This document shows, piece by piece, positions 1 through 11,469 of a stretch of 64,000 bases of DNA. The DNA is taken from contig NC_058196.1 in NCBI RefSeq assembly GCF_907165205.1, positions 6,924,501 to 6,988,500 on the forward strand, in the 5' to 3' direction. Position 1 is the first letter of the stretch. The number at the start of each line of letters is the position of its first letter. Source of the DNA: Coccinella septempunctata. Its lineage: Eukaryota > Arthropoda > Insecta > Coleoptera > Coccinellidae. The notes under the pieces are model-generated. The model saw nothing but the letters and a program-made list of their open reading frames with translations, made no database searches and was not told the origin of the DNA. A program made the translations under genes and the position numbers.

Positions 1-1560
1 ATCCCACAGTTCGCATCCAAAACAAGAATAATAGATTCGTCAATATCCTGCTGAACAAAGACCTAATATCGGAAGACCTGTAATAAGGGCATTTTCCCTA
101 AGATGTATTTTCTTCCTAAGATACACAAGAGTGGCGTACCGTTTAGGCCAGTTTTGAGCTTTGTAGGTTCCCCTATTCATGAGTTGTCAAAATTTGTCGC
201 CGATCTATTAAAGTCAATATTCGTCAAAGATGAACATTATGTCCGGAACTCCTTTGATTATTTCAATTCGATAAATGAAACCAAACTACCAACTGACTAT
301 ATATTGGTATCACTTGATGTCGTTTCACTCTATACCAACACACCTACAGATTTAGCACTGCAGATCATTGAAGAAAGTTGGAATGTAGTTTCCGACCCCT
401 CACCCGATTTTGATTCCAATACTTTCAAGTTGGTTTACAACTTTTTGATGGCCAGCATCTATTTCTGTTTCAGCGGACAATTTTATCATCAGATTTTTGG
501 TTTCGGAATGGGAAATTGTGTTTCACAAATTTGCTGTGACATTGTTATGGTGAAACTTCAGAATTTTTGTCTTTCCCGATTGCCTTTCTGGGTGCCCATT
601 TTTAAACTACTACATTCATGACATTTTCTTTGCTATACCTGTTAGCACTAAACCACTCGTTTTGGACACATTCTAATCTTTTCACACTAAATTACAATTC
701 ACTTTAGAGTTGGAATCAAATAACGCTCTGAATTTTCTTGACATGAGAGTTGAGTGTGTGGACGAAAATGTTTTATATGTCGATTGGTACCATAAAACTA
801 CTTTCTCTGGTAGATATATAGGTTTTCACTCCCATCATGCCATGATACATAAAGTAAACATCATACGAAATCTGAATTTCAGAGCTTTAAACCTGTCTGA
901 TTGCAGATTTCACGAAAAAAACCTTAAAAAAATCAGGTCTATCTTACTGGGCAACAGCTATCCGGCGTCTCTCATTGACAAAATTTTGAGGGCGCCCCCC
1001 AAACTCCCCCCACCCCAGGACATTACGTCTAAGGAACCTCCGAATGCAGTTTCAAGTTACCACAGACTCATTTACATCAAAGGTCTCTCAGAGAGACTTT
1101 CAAAAATTATTAAAAAGGAGGACGTTAGGTTGTCCTTCAACACCGCAAGTAGACACTTTTTCAGTATTATTCAAAACCCGACACCAACCTTTCTGAACTC
1201 CAACGTGGTTTACAGGATCGATTGTTTGAACTGTTCTCAAGTTTATATAGGATATCTGAAGTCCAGAGTCCAAGAACATATTAGATCTGTTCGTTTGCCG
1301 ATATCCAACCCCAAAGAGCTTTAGCCGAGCATTGTGTGAACGCGGGACATATCTTTAATTTTGAAAACGTCCACATACTAAATAGGGAGTCATTCCTGAG
1401 TAATCGATTGATTTATGAAATGCTGCAGATAAGTGTCCATGACTCAGTGAACTCTAGATCTGATATTCAACAACTCAGTAGATTTTATTACTCCCTATTG
1501 AAAATGAACCAACTAACAAAAAGTGGAAGATGAAATGGAGATCAACTTTTATTTTCTAAA
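1..1560 (+). pseudogene. Penelope-like retroelement, broken (RT + GIY-YIG)
   Basis: Remnant of a Penelope-like element (PLE), cut by the left window edge. Bases 103-621 encode reverse transcriptase pieces, with PKIHKS and the motif A region LVSLDVVSLYTNTP. The frame is lost around 610. Just after, another frame reads YYIHDIFF where PLE reverse transcriptases normally have a YxDD-type motif, so the first catalytic Asp appears to be His. The thumb region and C-terminus are at 710-1324. There VVYRIDCLNCSQVYIGY is the GIY-YIG endonuclease signature that defines PLEs. A further frame change leads to 1336-1533, the end of the protein. At least three frame breaks make it nonfunctional. The 3' untranslated part probably runs to about 2,130, where a ribozyme-like motif lies. 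Family assignment is firm; exact ends are not. Confidence 0.85.
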
Positions 1561-2070
1561 TCCCCTCTCAATTTCACTCTTGATTTCTCAGCACATCACA
1601 CGCGTGGGTACGCCTATGTCTTTTTACCTTTTTTACCTTGTTTCATTTCCCGATCGGCTGTTTCTTTAATTTCACCTCCGTCTGTCGGCATATCGTCGTA
1701 TCGGTTGCACTGTTGTTGTCCCCGCTTTTCAATCAATTATATACCATTTTAACATTAAATATTGGAGAATGGATTTGAGATTTCATGGAGTGATTTTGGG
1801 AGGATACATTTGTCTAGACTGTGAGTACTCTCTACGTTTATGTATAACATATATCTTGTTTTTACTATGTATTTTTATAAAGGAGAAAGAGAAAGAATCT
1901 TTTCAGGCTGTGTACATGTTTCTTATATTTTCAAGTTATTGTATAGATATATTATACCATTCCATCGTTTTCTTGTGCTATTTTTCTAGTCAACAACTTA
2001 TAATGTAGCTCGTGTTTGCTCTTTTTATTTACATTTTTTTGGTGTTCAAAATTGTCTTCTCATAACATTT

Positions 2071-2120
2071 GTAGAGCCCTGAAGATGGAAAAATACATTT
2101 CCGAAACGTCGGCGAACTGA
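2071..2120 (+). ncRNA. Minimal hammerhead ribozyme-like motif (PLE-associated)
   Basis: The core CTGAAGA (2079-2085) matches CUGANGA. It is followed by a GGAAA/TTTCC helix (stem II) and GAAAC at 2103-2107. ACGT (2106-2109) is palindromic, as in dimer-type minimal hammerheads with a very short stem III. The predicted cleavage site is after C2110. GCC (2076-2078) can pair with GGC (2111-2113) as a short stem I. One unpaired U precedes stem II, so activity is uncertain. Hammerheads are known from PLE terminal repeats, and the position downstream of the PLE ORF fits. Confidence 0.55.
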
Positions 2121-2164
2121 CAGAGTATCATTCTCCTGCTTAATTTTGATCCTAACACCACCAA

Positions 2165-2646
2165 CCTATTTAGGAATAACGTTTGACAAAGGACTTACTT
2201 GGAAAAGTCATATCAAATAAGCAATCGACAAAACGAAAGCAGCAATGAATAGACTCTACCCTCTGATAGAAAGAAAAAGCCACATGTCGAAAGAAACAAA
2301 ATTGAAGATAATCAAAGCCGTTGCTAGGCCTCAACTGACTTATGGATCAGTTGCCTGGGGATTCGCGGCAAAGAGCCACATCAAAAGAATTCAGGCCACT
2401 GAAAACAAGCTGCTACGATTTGCAATAGATGCACCTTGGTTTGTCAGGAATAGAAAGATTTATAGGGACCTGAAATGGGAAACCATAGCGGAATTCATGA
2501 ACAGAAAAGCAGAGAAATTATTCGAAACAGCGAAAAACCATTCGAATCAAGAACTCAGGAAACTAGTGGACTACGACCCATAGGAAGACAAAAAGGGAAT
2601 GCGAATTTACCGAAGGAGACCAAGAGATCAATTGAAAAGAGATTGA
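2165..2646 (+). pseudogene. Jockey-like LINE, RT C-terminal fragment
   Basis: The frame opens with YLGITFDKGLTWKSHI, the conserved segment after the RT palm in Jockey-type LINEs. It continues through the thumb and C-terminal part (RPQLTYGSVAWG, then IQATENKLLRFAIDAPWFVRN). An in-frame stop precedes this near 2220 (HIK then TAA) and another lies at 2581-2583, after which the same frame continues for 20 codons to 2646. Only the last fifth of the pol ORF is present, as expected for a 5'-truncated LINE. It directly follows the PLE tail. Confidence 0.8.
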
Positions 2647-2949
2647 AATAAGAACAGAAATAAGTCAATTGAGTTCCGATTGGACTTATTTTTGCGATAT
2701 AAAATTGAATATTTTTCTTCAACCCCTTGGCCGCAACCCCATTCAACTTATCATTAAAACTTCAATTAACAAAAAATAAGTATATCAGTATTCAATCTCA
2801 GAAAAACAAAAATTATGTTGGGATTTAAATTTATGGGTTAAAAAAATAGATAGTAATTTTATTCCAGGATATTTCCCTGTATATCCTGGATCTGGCCGAA
2901 CCACACCTTAAGGCCACAGGCCGTCACTGTAAATGAACGAGCACCTGGC

Positions 2950-3240
2950 GGCCTGATCAACTATAGGGTTGATGTCATTCGATTCATATTTCCTCCTTTA
3001 AACAAATTCTAAAAGCAGAAAATGGTACTTCGTCATTTTAAAAAGTTATCATATTATTTCTCATAAACTGCCTCCTCTTACTCCCTGAAGGCCTGACAAA
3101 CTATAGGATTGATATCATTCGGTTCATTTTTCCATCTTTAAACAAATTCTAGAAGCAGAGGGCGGTACTCTTCATTCAAAAAAGTTATCGAATTATTTCT
3201 CATAAACTACCAACGTCCACATCTCTGATGACCTGTCAAA
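2950..3240. repeat. 140-bp tandem repeat, two copies plus a partial third
   Basis: Copies start at 2950 and 3090 (GGCCTGA plus CAAACTATAGG-like sequence), and a partial third starts at 3230. They share AAACAAATTCTA, AAGTTATC and ATTATTTCTCATAAACT in the same order at the same 140-bp period. Divergence between copies is moderate. It lies directly upstream of a LINE fragment and could be that element's 5' or internal repeat. Confidence 0.7.
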
Positions 3241-3279
3241 GAAAAAGAGAAGGGTTGTTTCATATAGTATGATTTTACT

Positions 3280-3576
3280 ATGAAAATTGCACGAATCAAA
3301 CAATATTTTCCGCATAATTCTCATCTCATCGTGGCTTATCGCGCCCTCCACGGGCTTTTCGGATGTGATATGACTGGTCTGTTTGTGATGGATCGGGCGG
3401 GCCGCCGTGGTCATCGTCTCAAGCTGTACCGCGAAAATTTCAAGTGTACCGTTCGTGAGCATTTTTTCTCCAATCGTGTTTTCCGAGCTTGGAACGCACT
3501 GCCTAGTGAAGTGGTATGCGCCCCGTCAGTGAACGCTTTCAAAAACCGTCTTGATCGGCACTTGACTGTATCGTAA
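3280..3576 (+). pseudogene. LINE RT C-terminal fragment
   Basis: A 98-aa open stretch ends in FFSNRVFRAWNALPSEVV and APSVNAFKNRLDRH. This is the typical C-terminus of a widespread animal LINE ORF2 (CR1/RTE-like families). Frame-consistent similarity may begin a little upstream, near 3240. Only the C-terminal hundred residues remain, so it is a 5'-truncated copy. An (AAT)n tail follows at 3725-3744, which suits a LINE 3' end. Confidence 0.65.
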
Positions 3577-3724
3577 TTCTCATTCTCTTTTTTCTTGCCT
3601 TCTCTTTTTGGTTGTATCGTTATAATTCTTTTTGAACTCTTGTACGTCTTGCGCTGTCAGTGTGTTTTTTTTTATCTGTATGTATCTGAGATGTATAGGC
3701 TCCTGCCTCTTCTCTTATCAATAT

Positions 3725-3744
3725 TCAATAATAATAATAATAAT
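3725..3744. repeat. (AAT)n microsatellite
   Basis: A short AAT run about 150 bp downstream of the LINE C-terminus. It probably marks the 3' tail of that copy. Confidence 0.6.
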
Positions 3745-6100
3745 TCCCTTATGAGACCGAGAATTTATCGAACCAATTTTTTTTCGTGCAGTGTTTGTGT
3801 GAATGTGGACAACTTCACGCCGGTTTGTTCTTAAAAACTTTCTCATTCGTTCATCTTAAAATGAAATTCTTCAATTTTACCACTTCGTTGGGTCTCCCAA
3901 TAAAAGGATATTCTTATTTATCCTCTTCAGTCACAATCTTTCGGACTGTGGAAACATTCAGCTAAAATATAAGTCGTTTATATTCAGATTAAACATTTTA
4001 TATATTCACCAACATTGTATATATTCAATACCGTCTGATATTTGTAGCTTTTAGGAGATCAGGGCTACTATTTGAATGAGAGGCCCTCAATTCTAAATAA
4101 CACTTTCTTCAACCCTGTTTGTCTCTTTTTTCAATCAGTTTTTTAATCGATTAAGTAGAAATTAAAGGAAACGCAGTAAAATTTATTATATTTTAATTCT
4201 TAGGCGATCGATTTCGGATTATCATTATTTCGTCATCAGGCCAGCATACACAATAAAAATATGCGGTATTTTGCTAACATTAAATTCAATATTTTCTTTT
4301 CAAGGATTTTTTATTCCTCAGGTTAAGAGTATGCAACTTTTGAGACTTACTGTCGAATAGAAGTTTAAATGGAAATAGTTTTTTAATAATAATTGATATT
4401 AGTAGTGGCAACGGCGTTATGACATTAATGACATTACATGAGTGCCAACCTTACTTCGTTCTAGTTAAAAAAACTTGAAAAAAATAAAAATAAATCATCT
4501 GCAAGAGGTGTTGTGGGGCAGCATCTCTGGTCATCCTTTTGGGGTTGAGGTCTTGTGACGTTCTCTTCCAGAAATAAATGAATCTCTTCCATGGCCTCAT
4601 CAACAGTGGGATGACGATTTCAGCTAGATTTTCCTGTTGGAGGTGTTTGGTAGTGCTTTGTTTGGCAGAACCGATGATATCGAGCATCAAGGGCTACCAA
4701 ATTTTTGTACTCATATATACGTTATTTTATTTTGAGAGCTTATTCATCACAACTTTTTTCAGCTGCTTTCAAAATTGTGGCACTGAGAAACAATTCGCAG
4801 GTCTTGATAACGTAATATTTGATTTACCACTGCTAACAGCTGTTTTGATCAACTTCGGATTGTTGTATTTTATCTAAGAAGTACTGTGCACATATATCTC
4901 ATTTATACCCTTCAGTGAACGCTTATTTATTTCATATGTTCTCAAAAAAAAAACTCGACTCGAGAAAGGTTTTTACACACCTTTCCTTCACTAGGGGCAC
5001 TTCACTTTCATTTAAAATCTACTTACATAAACACAAACCCACGCTGAGACTAAGATCAGATATTATTTAATCTCATAATCTCATAGAATCCATTATTAAG
5101 ATTTTGAGTTCAAACGGCACCCACGTGATCGGCAGTAGGCCAATTGAAAACTGACAATTCATAGAAATGGATATGAAATTTTTTCTTTTTGAATCCGCAA
5201 GTTGGTCGAGTGTATTAACAATATAATAATCTTACAGCGTTTACAAATGTCAGTGTCCCTTAGCTAAGTTTCCATTAAGAGGTACCTCTTGTGTAAGTGG
5301 AACCCAGCAAAGAGAGACTTTTGGGTAAGCGGTGCAAATGAGCGTTGATCTCGGAAACTATCAGGTGTACAGAGACAATTCTAGTATCATAAGCTACTTT
5401 CGAGTTATGTGCGCGAAACCCCGAGGCTTGACGCACCAGAGCTAGACTTTAAAATCAGAACTGTGTACGCTGTTTTAATGAATGATAATGAAGAATTTTG
5501 TTTTGGTAAGTATGAAAAGAAAAGCAGCCAGGTTTTCATCAGTCCAATTCAGAACAAAATCGATAATTCAATTTGAACGTATTATTAAATTCGAAAGGGA
5601 ATTATATGATTTTCACTAGGTTTTCTAATCACGACAAGATGCCGAATCCAATTACAATTTACATAATTTGAGTAGTATTTTAATTCTTCAATATCGATCG
5701 TTATCGAAACAGTTTACAGACAGACACCGTATTTGATTTATATTTTTCATGTATGCAATGAATAGAAATGATAATTGATGCACTTTATCACAGCCGGAAT
5801 TATTGAAGCGTCAAGAAGATATATCGTCTTTTAGCGGTAGCTTCAGTAGCATTAGTGTAGTGAGGAAGAAAGTCCTAGGCCAAGAACGCAGAAAATAGAA
5901 AATTTCATTGAAAAGGTGGTGCCAGGTTAAGATGAAAGGCTATTTGAAGAACATTTCCGTATGTCAAAAAAAAACTGTTCAAGTACTGATTGGTAGGCGC
6001 ACATGGTTGAGATGTGTCATTTGAGTGTAATTGTTTTCTTTTCGTCGAATACTGAGAGTTTTCGACAAATATCTGACAGATTCAATATATCATTGAGTTC
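3745..6100. other. Intergenic, no recognisable gene
   Basis: AT-rich DNA with only short ORFs that look like chance. The only structured item noticed is a hammerhead-like motif on the minus strand at 4203-4245, listed separately. Confidence 0.5.
4203..4245 (-). ncRNA. Possible second hammerhead-like motif (degenerate)
   Basis: On the minus strand CTGATGA (complement of 4233-4239) is followed 17 nt later by GAA. Next come ATCGAT, a 6-nt palindrome in the stem III position, then C and GCC. GGC just before CTGATGA can pair with that GCC. Stem II pairing is poor, so this is probably a decayed copy or chance. Confidence 0.3.
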
Positions 6101-6104
6101 AGCT

Positions 6105-6365
6105 CATCACTGTTCAATTATGAATTGTCATCGACAAGAATTGTGGCAGAAAATGTAGAAAATGCTGTTGTTGGCCTTTTAAAAAACAGATTTCGAAAGC
6201 TTCATCATTTTGAGAACCTGAAAATGAAACTTGATGTGAAATCTGTGATGGCAGCCTGTGTTTTACACAATATTTGCTCAGAGATAATGATGACTTCATT
6301 GAATGTGAAACTTCAAGAGTTGATGATGAAGTGGAAATGACAGAGCCTGAAGTTCGGGATAGTTC
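6105..6365 (+). pseudogene. PIF/Harbinger transposase, C-terminal fragment
   Basis: The frame starting FNYELSSTRIVAEN continues through LLKNRFRKL and ends with VMAACVLHNIC. These are the hallmark C-terminal motifs of the Harbinger DDE transposase (DDE_Tnp_4 family). The Glu in VAEN corresponds to the third catalytic residue. Only about 75 residues remain and no N-terminal catalytic Asp motifs were found nearby. It is a dead fragment. A coiled-coil, low-complexity ORF about 700 bp downstream on the other strand may be the element's second protein. Confidence 0.75.
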
Positions 6366-6959
6366 TAGCACTACATGAGAAAAGAAATATAATTTTCGAA
6401 AACATGTTCAGAAAACATATTTGGGTTATTGGTAGTTGTTATGTTTATTGTATAATATCATTATGGCAAATAAAATTAATTGTTTTATCAAATGAATTGT
6501 ATAATTTTTATTAGTTTAATGTCACAAAAAAAAGGTTCTCAGTATATATGACATGAAAAATATGAAAAAAATATTATTCTTATCAACTACTAAAAAAAAA
6601 ATTCCAAGAAAACATTCTATTTGAGATTATAGGAAATATGTGAAAAGAGAAAAATATGTGCAGAAAATACATATAAAGTTTACAAATGCAAATATTCAAT
6701 CATAAAAAAAAACTAAAAATAAAGTGAATAACTATTACAAAAAAAGGTAATTGCATAAAAAGTATGCAACAAAAAATATTTGTTCACATCTCGAGTAAAT
6801 GTGATAATTATTATTCATAATATCACAAAAATCAGTCCATCAGGAAAATACATATAAAAAAATAAAAAAACATATATTGAATCATCAGAAAAAACACCAA
6901 AAAATATAAAATAACTAATAAAATAAAGAATCTGTTAATTATTGTTCACATTCTTTTTT

Positions 6960-7264
6960 TAACTGTCGCAAATACTTTTCAAGGAGTTCATCTTTCCTCT
7001 ACTCCAACTTAGTTTTTTGTTTCTCTGTCGCCATTTTCTGCCTGTGCCTTAACATTTTTTCCTCTTCATGCTTTGGCTGTTAAGTCCTCTTTTCTTACTG
7101 TTGGAAGGAGTTGAAGGACTTCCGGGGACAACGGAGGTGGAAGGTGTTGCAGGATTACTGGGGGTAGTGAAGGTGAAAGGTCTTGTAAGAATGGAGGTTG
7201 TGGGATTAGAAAGGATTGATGTTGAGGGTTTGGAGAAGATGGAGGTTGAGAGATTGGGTATCAA
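6960..7264 (-). pseudogene. Low-complexity ORF, possibly Harbinger accessory protein
   Basis: The minus strand encodes a Ser/Thr/Pro-rich repeat protein (PSTPSNPATPSTS-like units at 7264-7100). It then runs into a Lys-rich and, after a frame change and a stop, a coiled-coil segment (KDELLEKYLRQLKKE). Autonomous Harbingers carry a second, Myb-like protein with a coiled-coil tail, and the adjacency to a Harbinger transposase fragment suggests this identity. No Myb domain is visible. The repeats could equally be a chance low-complexity reading frame. Confidence 0.3.
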
Positions 7265-7284
7265 CGTTTATATGGGAAGATGAT

Positions 7285-8080
7285 GCAGCAGGGTCGAAAT
7301 GGCTAGAATTCTCTGAAATGAAATTAATATTCATAATTTTGCCATACATTGAGAGGTATGGGAGGATACAGATTTTATTGACATTAATAATTTCACTTCA
7401 AGATTTACTACTCAAATGTCCATTAGACCAACATGGTAATTTTTAACATGATTTGATTCTTAAAATTATTAACTTGTTCAACAAACTGCTCTCCAAGGCA
7501 AAAAGGCATTCATTACTGGGTTTGTTACCTAGAACAGCGCATCCATCTCATCAAAGAATAAAAATCTGCTTGGGGCTCTTCCGGATCAATTCTTCTGATC
7601 TTTTGTCATCTTGTGACTTCTGACGAGGGATTTCCATTTATTTTGTAGCATGTTTGTATTTACCTACAATCCCCGGCTCAGTAAGTAATTACTGATATAC
7701 AGATTTCGGTTTTTTTAAGTCTCAGGTTTTCATAATGAGCCTCCATCGATTTAATTCAAGATATTACCATGGTATAGTGTCATGTTATAATATGCGATTC
7801 CTGAAAAATGGAACCAAAAACTGAAACGCAACCAGAACAAATGTGAAAAAAACGGCCAATATGACAAGTTTGACGTTTCACAATTGTCAGTGCGGTACGC
7901 TCCAGGATAGCAGCCGGTGCACACCAGCTAATGACTAGAAAGACACTTATATTGTAGCAAATTTAGTCTACATTGAAACATCTGAAGAGGTTTTTCTGAA
8001 ATCTAGTCGTTTAGGGTGATAATCTCTAAAATTTAAAAAAAGCTCGATTTTTCACAAAATGGGATTATTCATAGGACCAA
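7285..8080. other. Intergenic, no recognisable gene
   Basis: No coding or structured feature recognised. Confidence 0.5.
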
Positions 8081-8084
8081 CATC

Positions 8085-8135
8085 ATATAATAATAATAAT
8101 ATAATAGATCATCATATAATAATAATAATAATAAC
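8085..8135. repeat. (TAA/AAT)n microsatellite
   Basis: Two adjacent ATAATAATAAT runs immediately precede the R4/Dong-like LINE fragment. TAA repeats are the known insertion target of Dong elements. Confidence 0.75.
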
Positions 8136-8760
8136 CAACTTCTAACTTCGAAAAAGGTTCCTTATTACAATTACCATCCGGATGCTGTGTTGGAAAATGA
8201 ACATCACAAGCTCTACTGGGATTGCACGGTTCTCACAGACCGGATAATAACCCACAATAGACCAGATCTCATTTTGCTCAATAAGGATGAGGACACAGCA
8301 CTATTCATCGACGTGGCAATTCCAAATAATAACAATCTTCTAGATAGGCACACTGAAAAAATTTCAAAATACAGAGATCTCGAGGAACAAACCAGAAGAC
8401 AGTGGAAGCTGAAAGATATCAAGACCATCCCTATTGTCATTTCATCTACAGGCCTTATACCGAAGAAACTACTAGAGAACTTGAGGAAACTTCATTTGGA
8501 CGAAAATATTTATAAAGTCATGTAGAAGGCGGTACTGCTCGGAACGGCGAGAACTGTACGCAAGTACATGGGGAATGCAGAGGAACACCGTCTGCTCCGA
8601 CAGGAAGTGCGGGTGGAGCAGGAATCCAACCTACAGCAGGGAGCCGAGGAGCGACCCGGACCCGACCACCACCACGAGCCCGAAAACCTGGAAAACGCTC
8701 CAACAGAGCTTAATCCTTTTGATATCTGAGATATCTGGGATGAGTGAATTTTCCTCTGGA
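8136..8760 (+). pseudogene. R4/Dong-like LINE, 5'-truncated C-terminus (REL endonuclease)
   Basis: The open frame from 8187 carries LYWDCTVLTDR, then HNRPDLILL and LFIDVAIP. This is the restriction-like endonuclease (REL) at the C-terminus of R2/R4-type LINEs, with the PD...D spacing preserved. An in-frame TAG at 8523-8525 interrupts it, and the same frame continues with the conserved GTARTVRKYM-like tail. Sequence upstream begins at a TAA microsatellite, as expected for a 5'-truncated Dong-type insertion. It is clearly diverged from the three related copies at 54-59 kb. Confidence 0.75.
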
Positions 8761-8812
8761 GAGAAGTGAGAAAGCCGCAAGGCTAAAGTCATAAAGTATA
8801 TAACAAAACTAG

Positions 8813-8911
8813 CAAGGTAAGAGGGTTTTTACTGGCGAATGGAGGATATAACTGTCGAGCCGCAGGCGAGTCAGTTACCTCCTTGAGCCAGTAAAACCCG
8901 TTATCTTGTGT
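8813..8911. repeat. Imperfect hairpin (~95 bp)
   Basis: The left arm GGGTTTTTACTGGCGAATGG and right arm CAAGGAGGTAACTGACTCGC (read from the other strand) belong to one imperfect palindrome. Its centre lies near 8865 (GAGCCGCAGGCGAG). It lies about 110 bp upstream of the tyrosine recombinase relic and may be that element's end. Confidence 0.65.
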
Positions 8912-9017
8912 GTATTGTTTTATATTTTATTTTTTTCGCAGTTGTAAAAAGGTTAGATTAATTCCAAAAAAATCTCAATAATTTTTAGCAAATGTCCTAA
9001 GCTATGGAAGCGTTGCC

Positions 9018-10091
9018 ATGAACATGTCTGTTTATTTTTCTTTACATTCGCTTTGGCGAAAGCGAAAAAAAAATGTACCAAAAGAAATTATTGAGGCAGC
9101 CAGCAATGTAGCTTCAAGTTTATTACCTGCAAAATCAGCTTCAAGGTACGAGCGAGAATACGACGCCTTCAAAAAGTGGCAAAACAAAAATAGTGTGATT
9201 GGGGTAACTGGAGATGTTTTGTTGGTCTACTTGAATCAACTATCAGCTAGATTCAGCCCTAATACTTCATGATCAAAATGGTCTCTACTGAAAAGCTGCT
9301 TGGAAATTAAAGAAAATGCCCCTGTTCGCAGGTTTGTTTTCCTTAAAAAATTTATTGAAAAATATGACGTTTATTTGTCATTTGCAGATTTCAAAAGGTA
9401 ATAGCGTTTCTGAAACGAAAAAATGAACGTTATACGCCAAAAAAGGCCAAGGTTTTAAGTAAAGAAGAGGCTGAACAATTTCTTTTACATGCTCCTGATG
9501 ACCAGTGGTTGCTGGCGAAAATTGTAGCAATATTTGGGATTTTTGGATGCTGTCGATGTGACGAAATTCTCTCCTTTTAAACATGAATGATGTAGAAGAT
9601 ATGAGAAAATACTTTATTGTGACATTGCAGCAAACAAAAAATTTAACAACAAGAAGATTCACCATAACAAGCCCTGCATGTTATACAGAAAATATGTAAA
9701 TCTTCGGCCTCCTGGAACAGAAAGCCTAAGACATGGAAAGTGCATTTTCCTTAAGGCTGGCCAGCACACTGTTGGTTGTGTCCCAAAGCAAATAGCTAAA
9801 TATTTAGGTTTAAAAGACCCAGAGTTATACACTGGCCACTCTTTTAGCAGAGCTGGAGCCACTATGGTTGCGGATTCGGGTGGAGATATTTTAGCACTGA
9901 AGCGTGCAGGAGGGTGGAAGAGCGCCGAAATTGCCATGAGTTATGTCGATGATTCGGTCAACAAAAAAATCGAAATGTCTAGCAAATTATTTGGTAGTAA
10001 GGAGAGTACAAATGTTCTGCAGTCCTCGAGTTCAGCAGTTTCTGAGTCAGCAGATGGTTCATCATCATCAGTATCAACTTTTTCATCATAA
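9018..10091 (+). pseudogene. Crypton-like tyrosine recombinase, broken
   Basis: The N-terminal half (9018-9270) has a core-binding region (SRYEREYDAFKKWQ). After frame changes, 9380-9650 reads KEEAEQFLLHAPDDQWLLAK and a CRCDEIL segment, the first Arg-containing box. The C-terminal half (9678-10091) holds YTGHSFSRAGAT, GGWKSAEIAMSYVDDS and a Ser-rich tail. These match box II of tyrosine recombinases (H-x-x-R, then the catalytic Tyr in the AxxYV region) as found in insect Cryptons. Two or more frame shifts and stops (for example near 9270 and 9578) disable it. The C-terminal frame is long and intact enough to assign the family. Confidence 0.8.
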
Positions 10092-10178
10092 AAAATCTGT
10101 GTTTCTGGAAATGACAATTGTATCATGATTTTCAACATATATGACGATAAAACAAAATTTTCTTATCTAAAAAATACT

Positions 10179-10232
10179 ACTAACTTGTAAAAATTTTGCA
10201 AGTTAACTGTCAGTTTTACAAGTTAGTGACTT
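10179..10232. repeat. 14-bp perfect inverted repeat after recombinase relic
   Basis: ACTAACTTGTAAAA is followed about 21 bp later by its exact complement TTTTACAAGTTAGT. The spacer itself contains a further TTTTGCAAGTT copy. It may be a recombinase binding site or a terminator-like hairpin at the downstream edge of the Crypton-like relic. Confidence 0.6.
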
Positions 10233-10301
10233 GATAAAATAAACTTTCTTGATTAATATTGTGTTTTTAGAAACGGCCGTTTGCAAATGAAAAAGGAATA
10301 A

Positions 10302-11405
10302 ATATATTTACAGCATCAATGAAAGTTACATGCTCAGTCAAAACAAAGGAATTACAGTATTATTCTCATGCTCATGAACTCATCCAGTGAGTAAAATATA
10401 TTGTAAGTGTAAAAGTTCTTGAAAGACTTCTTAAACTTCTTTTCTGATCAAACCCTAAATCTCTCTGGTAGCTTATTGAAAATTTTCGGACCCCGAAAGT
10501 CAACTCCTTGCTGGGAAAATTTACGGCTATGATATGGAATGGACAAGTTTGTCCTATTCCTAGTGTTGATGGAATGATAAGTACTATTCGTTGGAAATTT
10601 ATTCGAGTTGTTGTGAATATACGTGGCACACTCCAATATATAAATGGCTGGAATGGTAGATACTCCCAATTTTCCAAAAGCCTCTCTACAGCTATCAGTT
10701 TGCTTGAGGTTCAGGATTTTTCGAATAGCTCTCTTTTGGTAAATCACCAGATCCTGCACATGTACAGATGTCCCCCACAGAAGAATTCCATAGGAAGCAA
10801 CTGAGTGAAAATTGGCGAAATATATTGTTAATGCTGCCTGTTGATACTTTGCTCACAGTTGTTATTGTATAAATGGCCGTCGCTAGTTTTTTCTTCATGG
10901 TCTCTATATGTGGTTCCCATGACAGAGCTCCGTCCAAGGTTAGTCCCAATAATTTGATTGTATTTTCTTTATTACTTTTTAAAATTAGTTGTAGTGTTTT
11001 ATTCTCATGTATTGAAAGGGAATTGAATCTGAACCAATCTCTAGCTTCCATCAAAACTTCTTCTTTCAACTGCTGTAGAAATTTCAAATTTAACGCTTTG
11101 AGGAAAAAGGTGGTGTCATCAGCAAAAAGCAATGTTATCAAAAATATGCAGAGATTATCTGCAATTATTTCTAGGTCATTCATGAAGACTATAAACAATA
11201 TGGGCCCCAAAATTGACCCCTGAGGAACTCCAAAATTTACCCTCTTCATGTGTGATTTTTATTTTGCCATTGGACCTCCTGCTGTCTGTTTTCAAGGAAT
11301 GACATTATCATTAGTAAGGGCGTACCGTCCACGCCATACAGACAGAGTTCTTCAATAAGTAATTCATGACTCATACTGTCGAATGCTTTTGTCAGATCTG
11401 CAAAA
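10302..11405 (-). pseudogene. CR1-like LINE-A, 5'-truncated copy
   Basis: Reverse-strand copy of the LINE whose long copy occupies 40.8-50.6 kb; the two are nearly identical over most of the shared length. The open part (11249-10695) contains GVPQGSILGP and LLFADDTTFFL, the RT B and FADD catalytic motifs. A frame shift leads to 10759-10448, the C-terminus. Similarity to the long copy stops at 11405, just before LTKAFDS, and ends at about 10302 after GATGCTGTAAATATAT. That places the element's 3' end. Confidence 0.85.
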
Positions 11406-11469
11406 AAATCAGAACTACCGGATTTGATGCATACTACCGCATATTTTCAGGATTTTAGTTACTGGACTT

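Noticed and set aside
4451..4877. Overlapping ORFs of 79 and 99 aa
   Set aside because: Opposite-strand overlapping frames with no motifs; chance ORFs.
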